Shown in pieces: positions 47,934-55,638 of a DNA stretch of 64,000 nt (positions are counted from its first letter, which is position 1; the number at the start of each line of letters is the position of its first letter). The stretch is from contig JAAESI010000159.1 of the NCBI GenBank assembly GCA_024229515.1, forward strand, positions 1-64,000. Direction: 5' to 3'. The notes below the pieces were generated by a model, which saw nothing but the letters and a program-made list of their open reading frames with translations, searched no databases and was not told the DNA's origin. A program made the position numbers and the translations under genes. Source of the stretch: Pseudomonadota bacterium. Its GTDB lineage: Bacteria > Myxococcota_A > UBA796 > UBA9615.

Positions 47934-48740
47934 CTACAGAAGCTTCGCCACGATCTTGCGGGGCGCGTACTTGACGTCCGCGCCTCCCGAGTTGCCCAGC
48001 GTCATGGTGAAGCTGCCCTCGGCGCGGCTGATGTTGAACACCGTCTTGACCGTCTTGTTCTGGGGCGCCTTGCAGCCGAGCTCGACCGTGCTGCCCGAGT
48101 CCTTCCACTTGCACTGGATGCGCTCGAAGGCGACGCGCTTGTCGTTCTCGAACAGCTTGTGCCGCAGCTCGAACTTGTCGCCTTCGAGGTAGATCTCGCC
48201 GCGCACGACGCGCTTGTCGCCCGTGCGCTCGAACGACATCGTCTTGGAGTCGTTCAGGGGCACTTCGATCATCTCGATGCTGTGCGTGGGGCGCCATGCG
48301 GGCCAGTTCTCCGGGCCCTCGTCCTGCGTGTTGGGGAAGCGGGGATCGACGAGGCTCGCGCCGTAGTCGGCTGTCTCGTCCAGGCCCGCCTCGGGCGGGG
48401 CCGCGAGCGTCCCTCCCTTGCCGTCCTTGGCATCCGGAGCAACGGCGTCGGCCTCACCCTCTTCGGCGGAAGGAGCGCTGTCGCCCTCCGAAAGATCGGC
48501 AGCTTCACCGTCGGCCTCTTCGGCGGAAGGAGCGCTGTCGCCCTCCGAAAGATCGGCGGCGGCGTCGGGCTCGACCGGGTTCTCCGGGGGGGGGGCTTCG
48601 TCCCCCGCGTCGGGCGGGTTGTCGGGTCCAGCGAGCTCGGTCGTGGTGGTCTCACCACTACCACAGGCGATCAGAACCGTCGCCAAGACCAAGCCGAGAA
48701 GGCTGAAAAGAATACGCAAAGTGTTGGAATGCTTGAGCAT
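47934..48740 (-). CDS. Lipoprotein with acidic repeats, unknown
   Basis: A 268-residue lipoprotein (ATVLIAC lipobox). The region after the Cys is acidic and repetitive, with a 19-residue unit (ADLSEGDSAPSAEE plus five) repeated twice in tandem at the DNA level (57-bp offset). From about residue 120 a compact beta-rich domain follows. Here Glu/Ser/Ala replaces the Asp tracts used by other lipoproteins in this window, perhaps with the same spacer role. First gene of the coupled trio with the two membrane proteins. Confidence 0.7.
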   Translation of the reverse strand: MLKHSNTLRILFSLLGLVLATVLIACGSGETTTTELAGPDNPPDAGDEAPPPENPVEPDAAADLSEGDSAPSAEEADGEAADLSEGDSAPSAEEGEADAVAPDAKDGKGGTLAAPPEAGLDETADYGASLVDPRFPNTQDEGPENWPAWRPTHSIEMIEVPLNDSKTMSFERTGDKRVVRGEIYLEGDKFELRHKLFENDKRVAFERIQCKWKDSGSTVELGCKAPQNKTVKTVFNISRAEGSFTMTLGNSGGADVKYAPRKIVAKLL

Positions 48741-48783
48741 TTCGGCAGATTACTCCTTGGGCGATGCAAGCGACGCAACTCTA

Positions 48784-51177
48784 TCACGGAGCCCCTGTGT
48801 GAAGCGCGACGCGGGGGGCCGGTCCATCGCATCGGGCACCGATCACCACGGCCGAGAACGCGCCCGAATCGTTCAACTCGGTCAGCTCGCCCTCGGTGAC
48901 CTCGCTGTGCACCGGACCGACGCCTTCGGCCAGGGGGACCCGGAGGTGGATCATCCACGTCCCTTGCGACGGCGCCACGTCGGGGTATTCGCTGATCTGG
49001 CCGCAGTACCACTTGTTCGGCTCCTGGTAGCGCAGCGAGCCGACGTCGACGATCGGCGGCTCGATCACCAGCGTGCCGGTTCCGTCCCAGGCGTCCTTGG
49101 CCGGTCGTCGGAAGCGGTACAGGGTCAGGTGGTCGAACTCCCAGACGCCATCGTCCTCGAGGTGTTCCTGCGCCCACGCCAGCCCCTGCACTCCCAGGTC
49201 GGGGAGGAACTTGCTTCGGCCGAACATGCGCTCGTCGACCTGCGCGACCCAGAGCCGATCCACGTGGCCGTTCCACGCCGAGCTGATGAACGGGAGCATC
49301 TCGTGATCGGGGTTCAGCCAGATCCGCTTGGGGAGCTCGGGGCCGGGCTGGCGCACGTCGAACCCGGCCTGGCGGCTGACGTACCAGAGCAGGGGGCCGC
49401 GCTGGCCCCACATCGGGAGCGTGGCGATGCCGTCGCGGTCGTCGTACTCGGCCACGATGACGGCGGCGGCGGCGGCGTAGTCCGGGCGGGTGGAGCGGTC
49501 CGCGGGCGCCAGCGAGAAGTGCACGGCGCCCAGCAACCAGAGGCCTCCGAGCACCGGGCCGGCGATCCTCCACGGTCCGCGGCGATCCAGCAGGCCGACG
49601 GCGGCGGCGGCGAGGGCGATGGGAACCAGCCAGCTGACCCACCGGAACCCCCAGAAGATCCGGCCGTGCATGATGGCGATATGGTTGACGTAGAAGAAGA
49701 ACACGCCGACCAGCCCGGCGACGAGGTTCGCCCCGCACAGCGCCGCGAGCAGGCCGTCCCGGGCGGCGATCACTTGCATGCCGCGGCCCGCCAACAGGAT
49801 CAGCGGTAGCGCCGCCCACCAGTACCGGGGGGAGACGCCGCAGAGCACCGCGATGACCTCCCGCATGAACACGCCCATGCCGGGATCGAGGGGGTAGGAC
49901 TCGGACATCAGCCGGGTGTCGAGGCCGACGATCGAGAAGGTCGCGAAGTGGGGCCAGGTCCACAGCGCCGGGAGCAGACCGACCGCGGGCACCACCGCGA
50001 GGAGGTTCCCCAGCGCGGCGTTCCACCCGGCGTTGCGGCGGTTCTTGAGGAAGAGCAGGAGCACGACGCCGCCCTGGAGGATCCCGAAGATCGCGGTGGT
50101 GTAGTGGCACAGGAAGCCGATCGCGAGCAGGCCGGTCCAGATCGCCCAGGAGCGTTTGCTGCCGTCCTCGAAGGCGCGCAAGGCGGCGAGCACCGAGCCG
50201 ACGCAGATCAGGCTCACGAGGGCGTAGGGGGAGCCGTCGCCTCCGTAGAAGATCCCGGGGGAGCAGATCGCCCAGGCGCCGGCCGCGGCCACGCCGGCCC
50301 GGGGATCGACCCGCCGCACGAGGCGCCACAGCACCACCGCGGCGCCCAGCGACGCCAGCAGGGCGGGGAGCCGAAGCACCGGCTCGGACCAGTTGGACAG
50401 CGCGCCGAGGCCGCCCATCAGCCAGTGGTACAGCGGCGGGTGGGTGACGATCAGCGACGGCGGCTCCAGCACCATCCGAAGCAGATCTTCGCGCGCGAGG
50501 GGATCGCTGCCGAGGTTGGCCAGCAGCTCGGCCAGCGGCGGTCCGCCGGCTTCGCGGATTCCGGGCAGGCCGGGGCCGTAGGCGTGCTCGAGCAGCTCCA
50601 CCGGCTCGCCCATGCGGAGGGCGCGCAGGGCCGCCGCGACGAGGAGCACGACCGCCATGGCCGGCTTCTCCAGGCTCCAGCCTTCGACCGTCGGGGGGGC
50701 TCGGGGGGGACCGGCGGCGGGGCCGAGCTTGCGCTGCCGGCGGCGCACCCACAGCAGCAGCGGCCAGGGGCCGAGCACGATCACGGCCGTCATGACGAGG
50801 GGCTTGAGGAACCAGCCGTCGGGCCGCTCGCCGCCGCGCTGCATGCGGGCGACGGACACCGGGAGGGCGCGGATCTCGAGGGACTCGGTCAGCTCGCCGG
50901 TCGGCGTGCCGAGCACGTCCTGGGGGAGCCAGAAGACGAGGGGGCCGTCCATGTCGTCGTCGAGCGTCTGCCGGAGGAACACCCACGCGCGGTCGATCTC
51001 GCCGTCGTAGTGGAGGCTCCAAGCGCCGTCGTCGTTGACCGTCGCCTCCGCCAGGGGGAGGTGAGGAGCGGTCAGATCGGCGGTGTCGGTGAGCCAGATC
51101 GTGTACTCGGCCTCCGGCGAGGTCTCAAGCACGGTGCCGCTCAGGGCGAGCGCTGCCAGCAGGGTCGGGAGCGACAC
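48784..51177 (-). CDS. GT39/ArnT-like glycosyltransferase with exported N-terminal domain
   Basis: A 797-residue protein from GTG 51177. A signal-like segment and a soluble beta domain (about 25-130) precede a membrane anchor. The GT-C part (about 165-560) has roughly a dozen helices and the family motif THPPLYHWLMG, as in PMT/ArnT-type transferases. The last 230 residues are extracytoplasmic. Likely moves a sugar from polyprenyl phosphate to a surface acceptor. The exported domain before the first membrane helix is unusual for the family. Confidence 0.75.
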   Translation of the reverse strand: MSLPTLLAALALSGTVLETSPEAEYTIWLTDTADLTAPHLPLAEATVNDDGAWSLHYDGEIDRAWVFLRQTLDDDMDGPLVFWLPQDVLGTPTGELTESLEIRALPVSVARMQRGGERPDGWFLKPLVMTAVIVLGPWPLLLWVRRRQRKLGPAAGPPRAPPTVEGWSLEKPAMAVVLLVAAALRALRMGEPVELLEHAYGPGLPGIREAGGPPLAELLANLGSDPLAREDLLRMVLEPPSLIVTHPPLYHWLMGGLGALSNWSEPVLRLPALLASLGAAVVLWRLVRRVDPRAGVAAAGAWAICSPGIFYGGDGSPYALVSLICVGSVLAALRAFEDGSKRSWAIWTGLLAIGFLCHYTTAIFGILQGGVVLLLFLKNRRNAGWNAALGNLLAVVPAVGLLPALWTWPHFATFSIVGLDTRLMSESYPLDPGMGVFMREVIAVLCGVSPRYWWAALPLILLAGRGMQVIAARDGLLAALCGANLVAGLVGVFFFYVNHIAIMHGRIFWGFRWVSWLVPIALAAAAVGLLDRRGPWRIAGPVLGGLWLLGAVHFSLAPADRSTRPDYAAAAAVIVAEYDDRDGIATLPMWGQRGPLLWYVSRQAGFDVRQPGPELPKRIWLNPDHEMLPFISSAWNGHVDRLWVAQVDERMFGRSKFLPDLGVQGLAWAQEHLEDDGVWEFDHLTLYRFRRPAKDAWDGTGTLVIEPPIVDVGSLRYQEPNKWYCGQISEYPDVAPSQGTWMIHLRVPLAEGVGPVHSEVTEGELTELNDSGAFSAVVIGARCDGPAPRVALHTGAP

Positions 51178-51229
51178 GCCCCCAAAGGTACCCAACGTTC
51201 TGGCACGCGGCTTGGAAGGGACGATCCGC

Positions 51230-52060
51230 ATGCCCCCCCGCACGGCCCTCCCGATCCTCCTGACCGCCCTGGCGACCGTCACCGCCTGCCAGTCCGGTCC
51301 CGAGCCGCTCCCCGTGGACACGATGCGAACGTGGGACCTTCGATTCGCGCTCCAGGACACGGACGTGGACCCCGTCGGGGTGACGGTCAATCGGGAGTCG
51401 GGGCGCGTGTTCTTCCTAGACGAACAGCGCGGGCTCTACGAGGTCCTGGAGGACGAGACCATCGAGGAGGTGATGTCGCTGGAGGACTTCCCGGCGGCCG
51501 AGATCGCGCCGACCAGCGCGTTCACCGACCTGGCCGTGATCAGCGACACGATGTTCGCCCTCACCGCTCGATCGGACGGGTACCTGCTGGATCTGGAGGA
51601 GGGCACGCTGACGTAGCACTTCTGCTACCTGCCCGAGGAGATGGACGACGAGCCGTGGCTGGACCAGCTGACCCACTCGGTCGCCTACGACCCCCAGGAC
51701 GGGCTGCTGTACGCGCAGCCGCAGACGTTCGAGACCGCCGAGGATGGCACCCAGACGATGCTGCGGTCGGAGATCGCGACCTTCGACGTGACCACGGGCG
51801 AGGATCTGAGCTGGGTCGAGCTGGAGGATCCCGAGTTCATCGCCGGCGGCATCTCCGCCGAGGGCTCCGGTTCGGTGCTGATGGCTGCGGGCGCGGTGCT
51901 CTACCGGTATGCGCCGTCGACCGGCTTCTGGGAGGTCGGCACCCTGGCCGACGAGGACGTCGTCGACATGACGGGCGTGGTCTACGACGAGTATCGTCGC
52001 GCGATCTGGACGCTGGATGGCGCCAGTGACCGGCTCACCAAGTTCGGGTTTGAGGACTGA
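51230..52060 (+). pseudogene. Propeller-like lipoprotein interrupted by in-frame TAG
   Basis: The frame starts at ATG 51230 (GGAAGGG upstream; lipobox ATVTAC) and runs as a beta-propeller-like lipoprotein to an in-frame TAG at 51614-51616 (codon 129). The same frame continues without any shift as HFCYLPEEMDDE and further blades to TGA at 52060, giving a 276-codon gene if read through. The downstream half has the same repeat style and codon use, so the gene was intact recently or the TAG is an error (CAG to TAG or TGG to TAG would each do it). Confidence 0.7.
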
Positions 52061-52106
52061 GTTCCGCCGCCGGTCCCGAACCCGGACCCGGAAGTACCGT
52101 CGGCTT

Positions 52107-52123
52107 CTCCCCTTGAGGGGGAG
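52107..52123 (+). terminator. Possible hairpin terminator
   Basis: CTCCCC, loop TTGAG, GGGGAG, 47 nt after the propeller lipoprotein stop. A stable stem without a clear T-run, so termination is only possible. Confidence 0.35.
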
Positions 52124-52149
52124 GGGCCGGCGGTGCTACTTGGGCCGCG

Positions 52150-52407
52150 ATGTCGAGGCTCCGATACGACACGCCGCCCGCCTGGCAGGACGCCGTCCTC
52201 GCTGATCTGGTGTCGTTCCTCCAGGACCACTGCCACAACGAGCGCAAGGCCGCCGTGGCGGCGATGACGTTGGCGCACCAGCACTTCTACCTGGAGCTGG
52301 CGCGGCACTACGCCGGGCGGGATGTCGCCGATGCGCGGCTGGACGAGCTGCTCGACGCCGAGGCCGAGATCGTCCGCGCACTCCCGATCCGGTCGGCCCT
52401 GCACTAG
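52150..52407 (+). pseudogene. miaE: MiaE (tRNA-ms2io6A hydroxylase) with large in-frame internal deletion
   Basis: An 85-residue product. Residues 1-40 match the N-terminal part of MiaE (TPPAWQDAVLADLVSFLQDH, then NERKAA), and residues 43-85 match its C-terminus (HQHFYLELARHYAG, then RLDELLDAEAEIVR). The middle, about 110-120 residues containing the REExHF and EARSCERF segments that bind the di-iron centre, is missing while the frame is kept. Full MiaE is about 200 residues and hydroxylates a modified adenosine at tRNA position 37. This product lacks most iron ligands and should be inactive. Confidence 0.7.
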
Positions 52408-52486
52408 GCCCCCGAGCCGCCCTTCAGCCACGCCCCGACCGCCTCCCCGCGACCCATTCGACCGTCGGCTCGGTAGGCTTCGCCCG

Positions 52487-53275
52487 ATGACGTCCCCCGC
52501 CACCGCTGGACCCCTCGCCGGCTGGCGGCTGCTCGCCGTCGTCGCCCACCCCGACGACGAAGCCTGGGCCCTCGGCGGCACCCTCGCCGGCTGCGCGCTC
52601 TACGGCGGCGACCTGCACGTGCTGTACGCCACCCGCGGGGAGGCCGGCGTCGACCTGCGGGGCGAAGCAGCCCCCGGTCCCGAGCTCGCGGCGCTCCGGT
52701 CGCGCGAGGCCGAAGCAGCCTGTCGGATCCTCGGGGCGCGGGCCCACTTCGGGGATCTGCCCGACGGCGGCCTGGACCACCACGATGACGCCGGTCGCGC
52801 CCTCGTCGCCCACACGATCGCGGCCTTGCGGCCCCACGTGATCCTCACCCTGGGCCGCGACGGCGGCTACGGACACCTCGACCACCTCGCCGTGACCCGG
52901 TGGTGCGTGGACGCTGTCGAGGCGTCGGACGAGCCCCCCCGGCTGCTGCTCGCCGCCCTCCCCCCCGGCCTGCTTCAGCCGGTCTGGCGCCGCCTCCGGA
53001 ACGCCGGCTTCAACGCCGTGCAGCCGGGCATGGCCAAGGACGCTTTCGGGGTGCCCCGGGACGAGGCCGACCTCCACCTGGACGTCAGCCTGTGGAAGGA
53101 GCGCAAGCGGGCCGCCGTCGCCGCCCACGACTCCCAGTTCCGCGGCGACGAGCCCGACACGTTCCTGCTCCCGGGGCTGCTGACCGCGCTGGAGGACGAG
53201 GAGTGCTTCGTCCACGCCGGCGGCCCGCCGCTGCCTCCCGAAGCGGGCTTCGCCTTCGAAGGCCTCAGCAAGTAG
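52487..53275 (+). CDS. PIG-L/LmbE-family zinc N-deacetylase
   Basis: A 262-residue cytoplasmic enzyme with the family signatures VVAHPDDEAW (His21, Asp24) and GHLDH (ligand His). Members remove an N-acetyl group from amino sugars, as in mycothiol (MshB), bacillithiol (BshB) and GPI pathways. It ends 4 nt before a GT4 glycosyltransferase, the same pairing as in those thiol pathways, so it likely processes the GT product. Substrate not known. Confidence 0.8.
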   Translation: MTSPATAGPLAGWRLLAVVAHPDDEAWALGGTLAGCALYGGDLHVLYATRGEAGVDLRGEAAPGPELAALRSREAEAACRILGARAHFGDLPDGGLDHHDDAGRALVAHTIAALRPHVILTLGRDGGYGHLDHLAVTRWCVDAVEASDEPPRLLLAALPPGLLQPVWRRLRNAGFNAVQPGMAKDAFGVPRDEADLHLDVSLWKERKRAAVAAHDSQFRGDEPDTFLLPGLLTALEDEECFVHAGGPPLPPEAGFAFEGLSK

Positions 53276-53279
53276 TTCC

Positions 53280-54140
53280 GTGACCGTCCTGCACCTGAGC
53301 TCCGATCTACCGCCGAACATCTCCGGCGGCCGATCCATCGCCGTCGCCGCGATCGTCGCCGCCGACCCCGACGCCGTCGCCCTCGGCCCCACCGACGAGC
53401 CCCCGACCGAGGCCGTGGACGCGGTCGTGCTCCACGACCCTGCGCTGCTGCCTCGAGCGCAGGCCCTCGCGGCCCGCTTCGACGCCCCCCTCACCCTCTA
53501 CGTGCACGTGCTCCAGCAGGTCGTCACGGCCGCTCGCGGGGGCACGGACACCACCCGCTCCGAGGCGCTGCAGGCCGCGGCCCTCGCGGCAGCCGATGCG
53601 GTCGTCGTGCCCAGCGAGGCCGCCCGATCCGACCTCCCCCCGACCACCGCCCCGGTCCGCGTCGAGCCGCCCCCGGCCGATCTGCCGACCGTGCCTCGGC
53701 GGGGGAGGGGATCCCTGCTGTACGTCGGCCGGTTCGCCTGGATCAAAGGGACCGTCGACCTGCTGGAGGCCTGGAGCCGGGTCGATGGCGGGGGCGAGCT
53801 TCACCTCGTGGGCGGGGTGCCCCGCAACCCCAAGAAGGACCGCTGGTGGCGCCGCAAGTGGGCCGACGACCCGTCCGTGACCGACGAGCCCTGGCTCGAC
53901 CGCGCGGTGCTCGCCCAGCGCTTCGCCGATGCTCACACGCTCGTGGTCCCCAGCCGCGCCGAGACCTACGGGCTCGTCGCCGCCGAAGGCTTCGCCGCGG
54001 GCGTGCCGATGATCCTCTCGGACCTCCCGGCCCTCCGTGAGCTGGCCGCCGGACGGCCCGCTGCGTGGTTCGCCCCCGGCGACGTGGACGCGCTCGTGGA
54101 GTTGCTCCGCGCCCGCCCGCAGCGCACGATCCAACCGTGA
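53280..54140 (+). CDS. GT4-family glycosyltransferase
   Basis: A 286-residue GT-B enzyme from a GTG start. The C-terminal nucleotide-sugar domain is clear (LLYVGRFAWIKGTVDLLEAW, then VVPSRAETYGLVAAEGFAAG). The N-terminal domain is shorter than in typical GT4 proteins of about 370 residues. Cytoplasmic. Coupled downstream to the Rieske gene (GTGA overlap) and preceded by the PIG-L deacetylase, so a sugar is probably transferred, deacetylated and then oxidised in one pathway (inference). Confidence 0.8.
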   Translation: MTVLHLSSDLPPNISGGRSIAVAAIVAADPDAVALGPTDEPPTEAVDAVVLHDPALLPRAQALAARFDAPLTLYVHVLQQVVTAARGGTDTTRSEALQAAALAAADAVVVPSEAARSDLPPTTAPVRVEPPPADLPTVPRRGRGSLLYVGRFAWIKGTVDLLEAWSRVDGGGELHLVGGVPRNPKKDRWWRRKWADDPSVTDEPWLDRAVLAQRFADAHTLVVPSRAETYGLVAAEGFAAGVPMILSDLPALRELAAGRPAAWFAPGDVDALVELLRARPQRTIQP

Positions 54141-55159
54141 CTCCCGAGCAGTTCCGCGCCACGGTCCTGGACTTCGACCCCGCGCTCGCGATCGGGGAGA
54201 CCGAGTCCCCCCCGGCCGACTGGTACACCGAGGCGTCGGTCGCTTCGTTGGAGGACGAAGCCGTCTTCGGGCGGTCCTGGCTGTTCGCCTGCCGCGACGA
54301 TCAAGTGGCGGTCCCCGGCGCCTGGATCGCGGGTCGGCACGGGCGGTTGCCCTGGCTGGTCGTGCGGGATGAGGACGGCACCCTCCGCGCGTTCCACAAC
54401 AGCTGCCGCCACCGCGGCTCCGAGGTGCTGATGGGCGACGGCTGCGCCGCCAAGCTCGTCTGCCGCTACCACGGCTGGAGCTACGGGCTCGACGGCCGCA
54501 TGAACGCACGCACGCACCTCCCGCCGCTGCAGGTGGCGGAGTGGGGCCCCCTGGTGCTCATCAACGCCGACCCCGAAGCGGCCGCTCCCGACGTGCTCGA
54601 GCTCGACTTCGGCGGCCTGCAGTGGGTCGCGCGCCGGTCCTACGACGTGGGGTGCAACTGGAAGGCCTTCTGCGACAACTACCTGGACGGCGGCTACCAC
54701 ATCGCCCACGTCCACACCTCGCTGGACGCGCAGCTGGACATGGGCAGCTACCGCACCGAGCTGGGCGGCGCGTGGTCGGTGCAGACCGCCGGCCCCGGCG
54801 ACGTCGCCGAGCGGATCGGCGAGGGCGCCACCTACGTGTTCCGCTACCCCAGCCTCATGCTCAACCGCTACGGCCCGGTCCTGGACACAAACGTGGTCAT
54901 CCCTCTCGCACCCAATCGATGCCGGGTGCTCTTTGACTTCTGGTTCGACGAAGGTGTCCTCACTGACGAGGCGTTCGTCGCCCGCAGCCTGGAGCAGAGC
55001 CACGTGACCCAGCTCGAAGACATCGAGATCAGCGAGTCGGTTCAGGTCGGAACCGAGTCCCCCGCGTTCGCCCGCGGCCGCTACGCCCCCCGGCTCGAGA
55101 TCGCCATCCACCACTTCCATCGGCTGCTCGCCGAGGACCTTCGGAGTGCCCTGCCATGA
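54137..55159 (+). CDS. Rieske non-haem iron oxygenase alpha subunit
   Basis: A 340-residue protein from GTG 54137. Rieske [2Fe-2S] ligands C90-R-H92 and C109-x2-H112 (CRHRG and CRYHGW). Mononuclear iron site DNYLDGGYHIAHVH (His188, His193) as in ring-hydroxylating oxygenases, most like choline-monooxygenase-type members (DNYLDGGYH). Needs an electron-transfer partner, not seen nearby. Overlaps the GT4 gene and the following Tat gene by 4 nt each. Substrate unknown; the context suggests a glycosylated or amine-containing molecule. Confidence 0.85.
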   Translation: MTPEQFRATVLDFDPALAIGETESPPADWYTEASVASLEDEAVFGRSWLFACRDDQVAVPGAWIAGRHGRLPWLVVRDEDGTLRAFHNSCRHRGSEVLMGDGCAAKLVCRYHGWSYGLDGRMNARTHLPPLQVAEWGPLVLINADPEAAAPDVLELDFGGLQWVARRSYDVGCNWKAFCDNYLDGGYHIAHVHTSLDAQLDMGSYRTELGGAWSVQTAGPGDVAERIGEGATYVFRYPSLMLNRYGPVLDTNVVIPLAPNRCRVLFDFWFDEGVLTDEAFVARSLEQSHVTQLEDIEISESVQVGTESPAFARGRYAPRLEIAIHHFHRLLAEDLRSALP

Positions 55160-55635
55160 CCAACCGCCGTCAGTTCCTGTCCGGCCTCGCCGCCCTGATC
55201 GCGGCGGGCGTGATCGCCCCCGAAGACGCCCTCGCCGGTCCGCGCGGCCGCAAGCGTCGCAAGAAGAAGCGCCGGGTGCGCCGCAAGGTCCGCCGCCGCG
55301 TGCGCCGCCGTCACCGCCGTCGCGTGCGTCGCCGCACGGTCCGCGGCCGCAACCTCTGGGTCGTGCCCCCGGCCGTCGCGGTGGGCTGGGAGCTCATGCT
55401 CGATGACAAGGTCGTGGTGGTGAAGGAGCGGCGCACCGAGACGATCGAGGACGTCGAGGTCACCGTGCTCGTGGTCGTCGACGACGCCGGCAAGGAGCAG
55501 GAGCTGGAGGTCCACCTCGAGGACGACGAGACCAACGGTCAGCTCCTCGCCGGCTCCGTGCTCCCCGAGGAGGACACCACCACCCCCGCGACCGAGGGTG
55601 AGGAAGAAGTCGAGGAGTGGGTCGAAGAGGAGTAG
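55156..55635 (+). CDS. Tat-exported protein with extreme polybasic segment and acidic tail
   Basis: A 159-residue protein with a twin-arginine-type signal (NRRQFLSGLAALIAAG). The mature part starts with about 36 residues that are overwhelmingly Arg and Lys (for example RGRKRRKKKRRVRRK, then RRRVRRRHRRRVRRR). A beta-rich domain of about 60 residues (WVVPPAVAVGWELM) follows, then a Thr/Glu tail (EEEVEEWVEEE). No family recognised. Overlaps the Rieske stop by 4 nt (ATGA), so it is made with the oxygenase. The basic stretch could bind anionic surface polymer or nucleic acid outside the cell. Confidence 0.75.
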   Translation: MTNRRQFLSGLAALIAAGVIAPEDALAGPRGRKRRKKKRRVRRKVRRRVRRRHRRRVRRRTVRGRNLWVVPPAVAVGWELMLDDKVVVVKERRTETIEDVEVTVLVVVDDAGKEQELEVHLEDDETNGQLLAGSVLPEEDTTTPATEGEEEVEEWVEEE

Positions 55636-55638
55636 TCC

